Shown: positions 63,383-64,000 of the stretch, piece after piece | Numbering within the stretch: position 1 is the first letter of the stretch | Layout: every line of letters begins with the position of its first letter | Made by a program: the position numbers and the translations under genes | Origin: an uncultured Arachnia sp. | GTDB lineage: Bacteria > Actinomycetota > Actinomycetes > Propionibacteriales > Propionibacteriaceae | NCBI GenBank assembly: GCA_947493995.1 | Contig: CANLTJ010000001.1 | Coordinates: forward strand, 62,001-126,000 | Length of the DNA stretch: 64,000 nt | Direction: 5' to 3' | The notes under the pieces: model-generated | The model's database searches: none | What the model was told of the DNA's origin: nothing | The model's input: the letters and a program-made list of their open reading frames with translations, nothing else

Positions 63383-64000
63383 AAGCCGATCTCAGCCCCT
63401 ACACCGCCGTCCTGGTCTCCTCCTATGGAGGCCCCAATCAGCCCGACGACGTGCTGCCCTTCATGCGCAACGCCACAGCTGGCCGCGGGATCCCCGATGA
63501 ACGTCTACTGGAGGTCTCCGAGCACTACATGATGTTCGGTGGACGATCGCCCATCAACGAACTCAATGCCCGTCTTCTGGATAACATCCGGGCTGAGCTG
63601 GATCGTCGTGGCCTGGACGTCCCAGTGGTCATTGGCAACCGGAACTGGCTGCCCTACAACGCCGAGACAGTCGCGAAGTTGCAGGCTGACGGGCACCGTC
63701 GCATCATCGGCATGGCCACCTCGGCTTATGGTTCCTACTCCGGTTGCAGGCAGTACCGCGAGGATATGCAGGCGGCCGAGGCGAGCACCGACGGCGTGGT
63801 GAGCATCGACAAGGTCACCCCGTACTCGGATCGCGACGAGTTCGTGAACGCCAACGCCCGCTCGCTTGTGGCGGCGGTGAGAGAGTTGCGGGAGCGGATC
63901 GGCGATGCTGTGATGCGCGTGCTGTTCGTCACCCACTCCATTCCCATCACCATGAACGCCACCTCCGGGATCGTGCGCGGCACCTATGAGCAGCAACACC
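63379..64000 (+). CDS. hemH: Ferrochelatase (coproporphyrin type), 5' part
   Basis: The first 207 residues of a ferrochelatase, cut by the right edge of the window. It inserts iron into the porphyrin. VLVSSYGGPNQPDDV and EHYMMFGGRSPINELN are the N-terminal landmarks, ATSAYGSYSGCRQYRED is the actinobacterial form of the porphyrin-binding strand, and His186 in FVTHSIP is the usual catalytic His. In this phylum the substrate is coproporphyrin III. The GTG at 63379 overlaps the hemA stop, so the two are an operon. HemQ, the last enzyme of this route, is not seen and may follow outside the window. Confidence 0.95.
   Translation, partial: MKADLSPYTAVLVSSYGGPNQPDDVLPFMRNATAGRGIPDERLLEVSEHYMMFGGRSPINELNARLLDNIRAELDRRGLDVPVVIGNRNWLPYNAETVAKLQADGHRRIIGMATSAYGSYSGCRQYREDMQAAEASTDGVVSIDKVTPYSDRDEFVNANARSLVAAVRELRERIGDAVMRVLFVTHSIPITMNATSGIVRGTYEQQH

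Noticed and set aside
1..64000. CRISPR arrays, tRNA or rRNA genes, insertion sequences, prophage
   Set aside because: No regularly spaced repeats, tRNA-like cloverleafs, transposase or phage genes were found while reading the intergenic regions and frames.

Overview
The window comes from a high-GC, Gram-positive actinobacterium. GTG, TTG and leaderless starts are common, and many genes are joined by 4-nt stop/start overlaps. The complete C5-type heme pathway with a fused hemC-hemD gene, the sdhCAB order, and actinobacterial families such as DUF4192 and an 88-residue membrane protein next to a PiT transporter fit a member of the Propionibacteriaceae. That family placement is inference from gene content only. 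No rRNA, tRNA, CRISPR array, insertion sequence or prophage was seen. This is a core-genome segment with some accessory loci.

Layout: 1-2122 competence DNA-uptake genes (comEC, partial, and comEA). 2235-9844 leuS, a PfkB sugar kinase, a DUF4192 protein, a small membrane-anchored protein, a DMT exporter and a lipoprotein L,D-transpeptidase. 10023-16572 a DUF1846 protein, a Ceo-like dehydrogenase, a YgjP-type metallopeptidase and a P2-type cation ATPase. 16634-18870 a second HemC-HemD fusion that has lost the known HemC catalytic residues and the cofactor cysteine, then a DUF302 gene preceded by a CsoR-type operator. 19016-26787 a small membrane protein, a domain-permuted GH3 glycosidase, a macro-domain protein, sucrose phosphorylase, a cupin, a 6-phosphogluconate dehydrogenase and a membrane protein. 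26879-32188 sdhCAB, a possible short-chain dehydrogenase remnant and an aldehyde dehydrogenase. 32409-35362 an ArsR/tandem-SRPBCC operon with its operator across the start codon, a stand-alone LigD polymerase domain and another SRPBCC protein. 35523-40855 an NfeD/SPFH pair and an NMT1-type ABC transporter with a fused double permease. 40910-48955 a glycosyltransferase, a PEBP protein, an RND exporter, glycerate kinase and a PiT phosphate transporter. 48952-55496 a probable glycan-use locus: GH130, two permeases and a binding protein, with a divergent large secreted protein ending in LPSTGE. 55587-64000 the heme locus: hemE-hemY-hemCD-hemB-hemL on the minus strand and hemA-hemH divergent on the plus strand.

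How the genes work together: HemA and HemL make 5-aminolevulinate, HemB makes porphobilinogen, HemCD makes uroporphyrinogen III, HemE makes coproporphyrinogen III, and HemY and HemH complete heme by the coproporphyrin-dependent route usual in actinobacteria. Sucrose phosphorylase gives glucose-1-phosphate and fructose, and the PfkB kinase could phosphorylate the fructose. The GH130 locus looks like a small glycan uptake system that borrows its ABC ATPase from elsewhere.

The most unusual item is the second HemC-HemD protein at 16634-18250. It is an intact 538-residue open frame whose HemC half should be catalytically dead, beside a DUF302 gene. I know of no described function for such a protein. 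Other points worth checking are the CsoR-type operator before DUF302, the ArsR operator that overlaps a leaderless start codon, the LPSTGE protein without a membrane anchor, and the in-frame copy of the SPFH coiled-coil tail beyond its stop codon.
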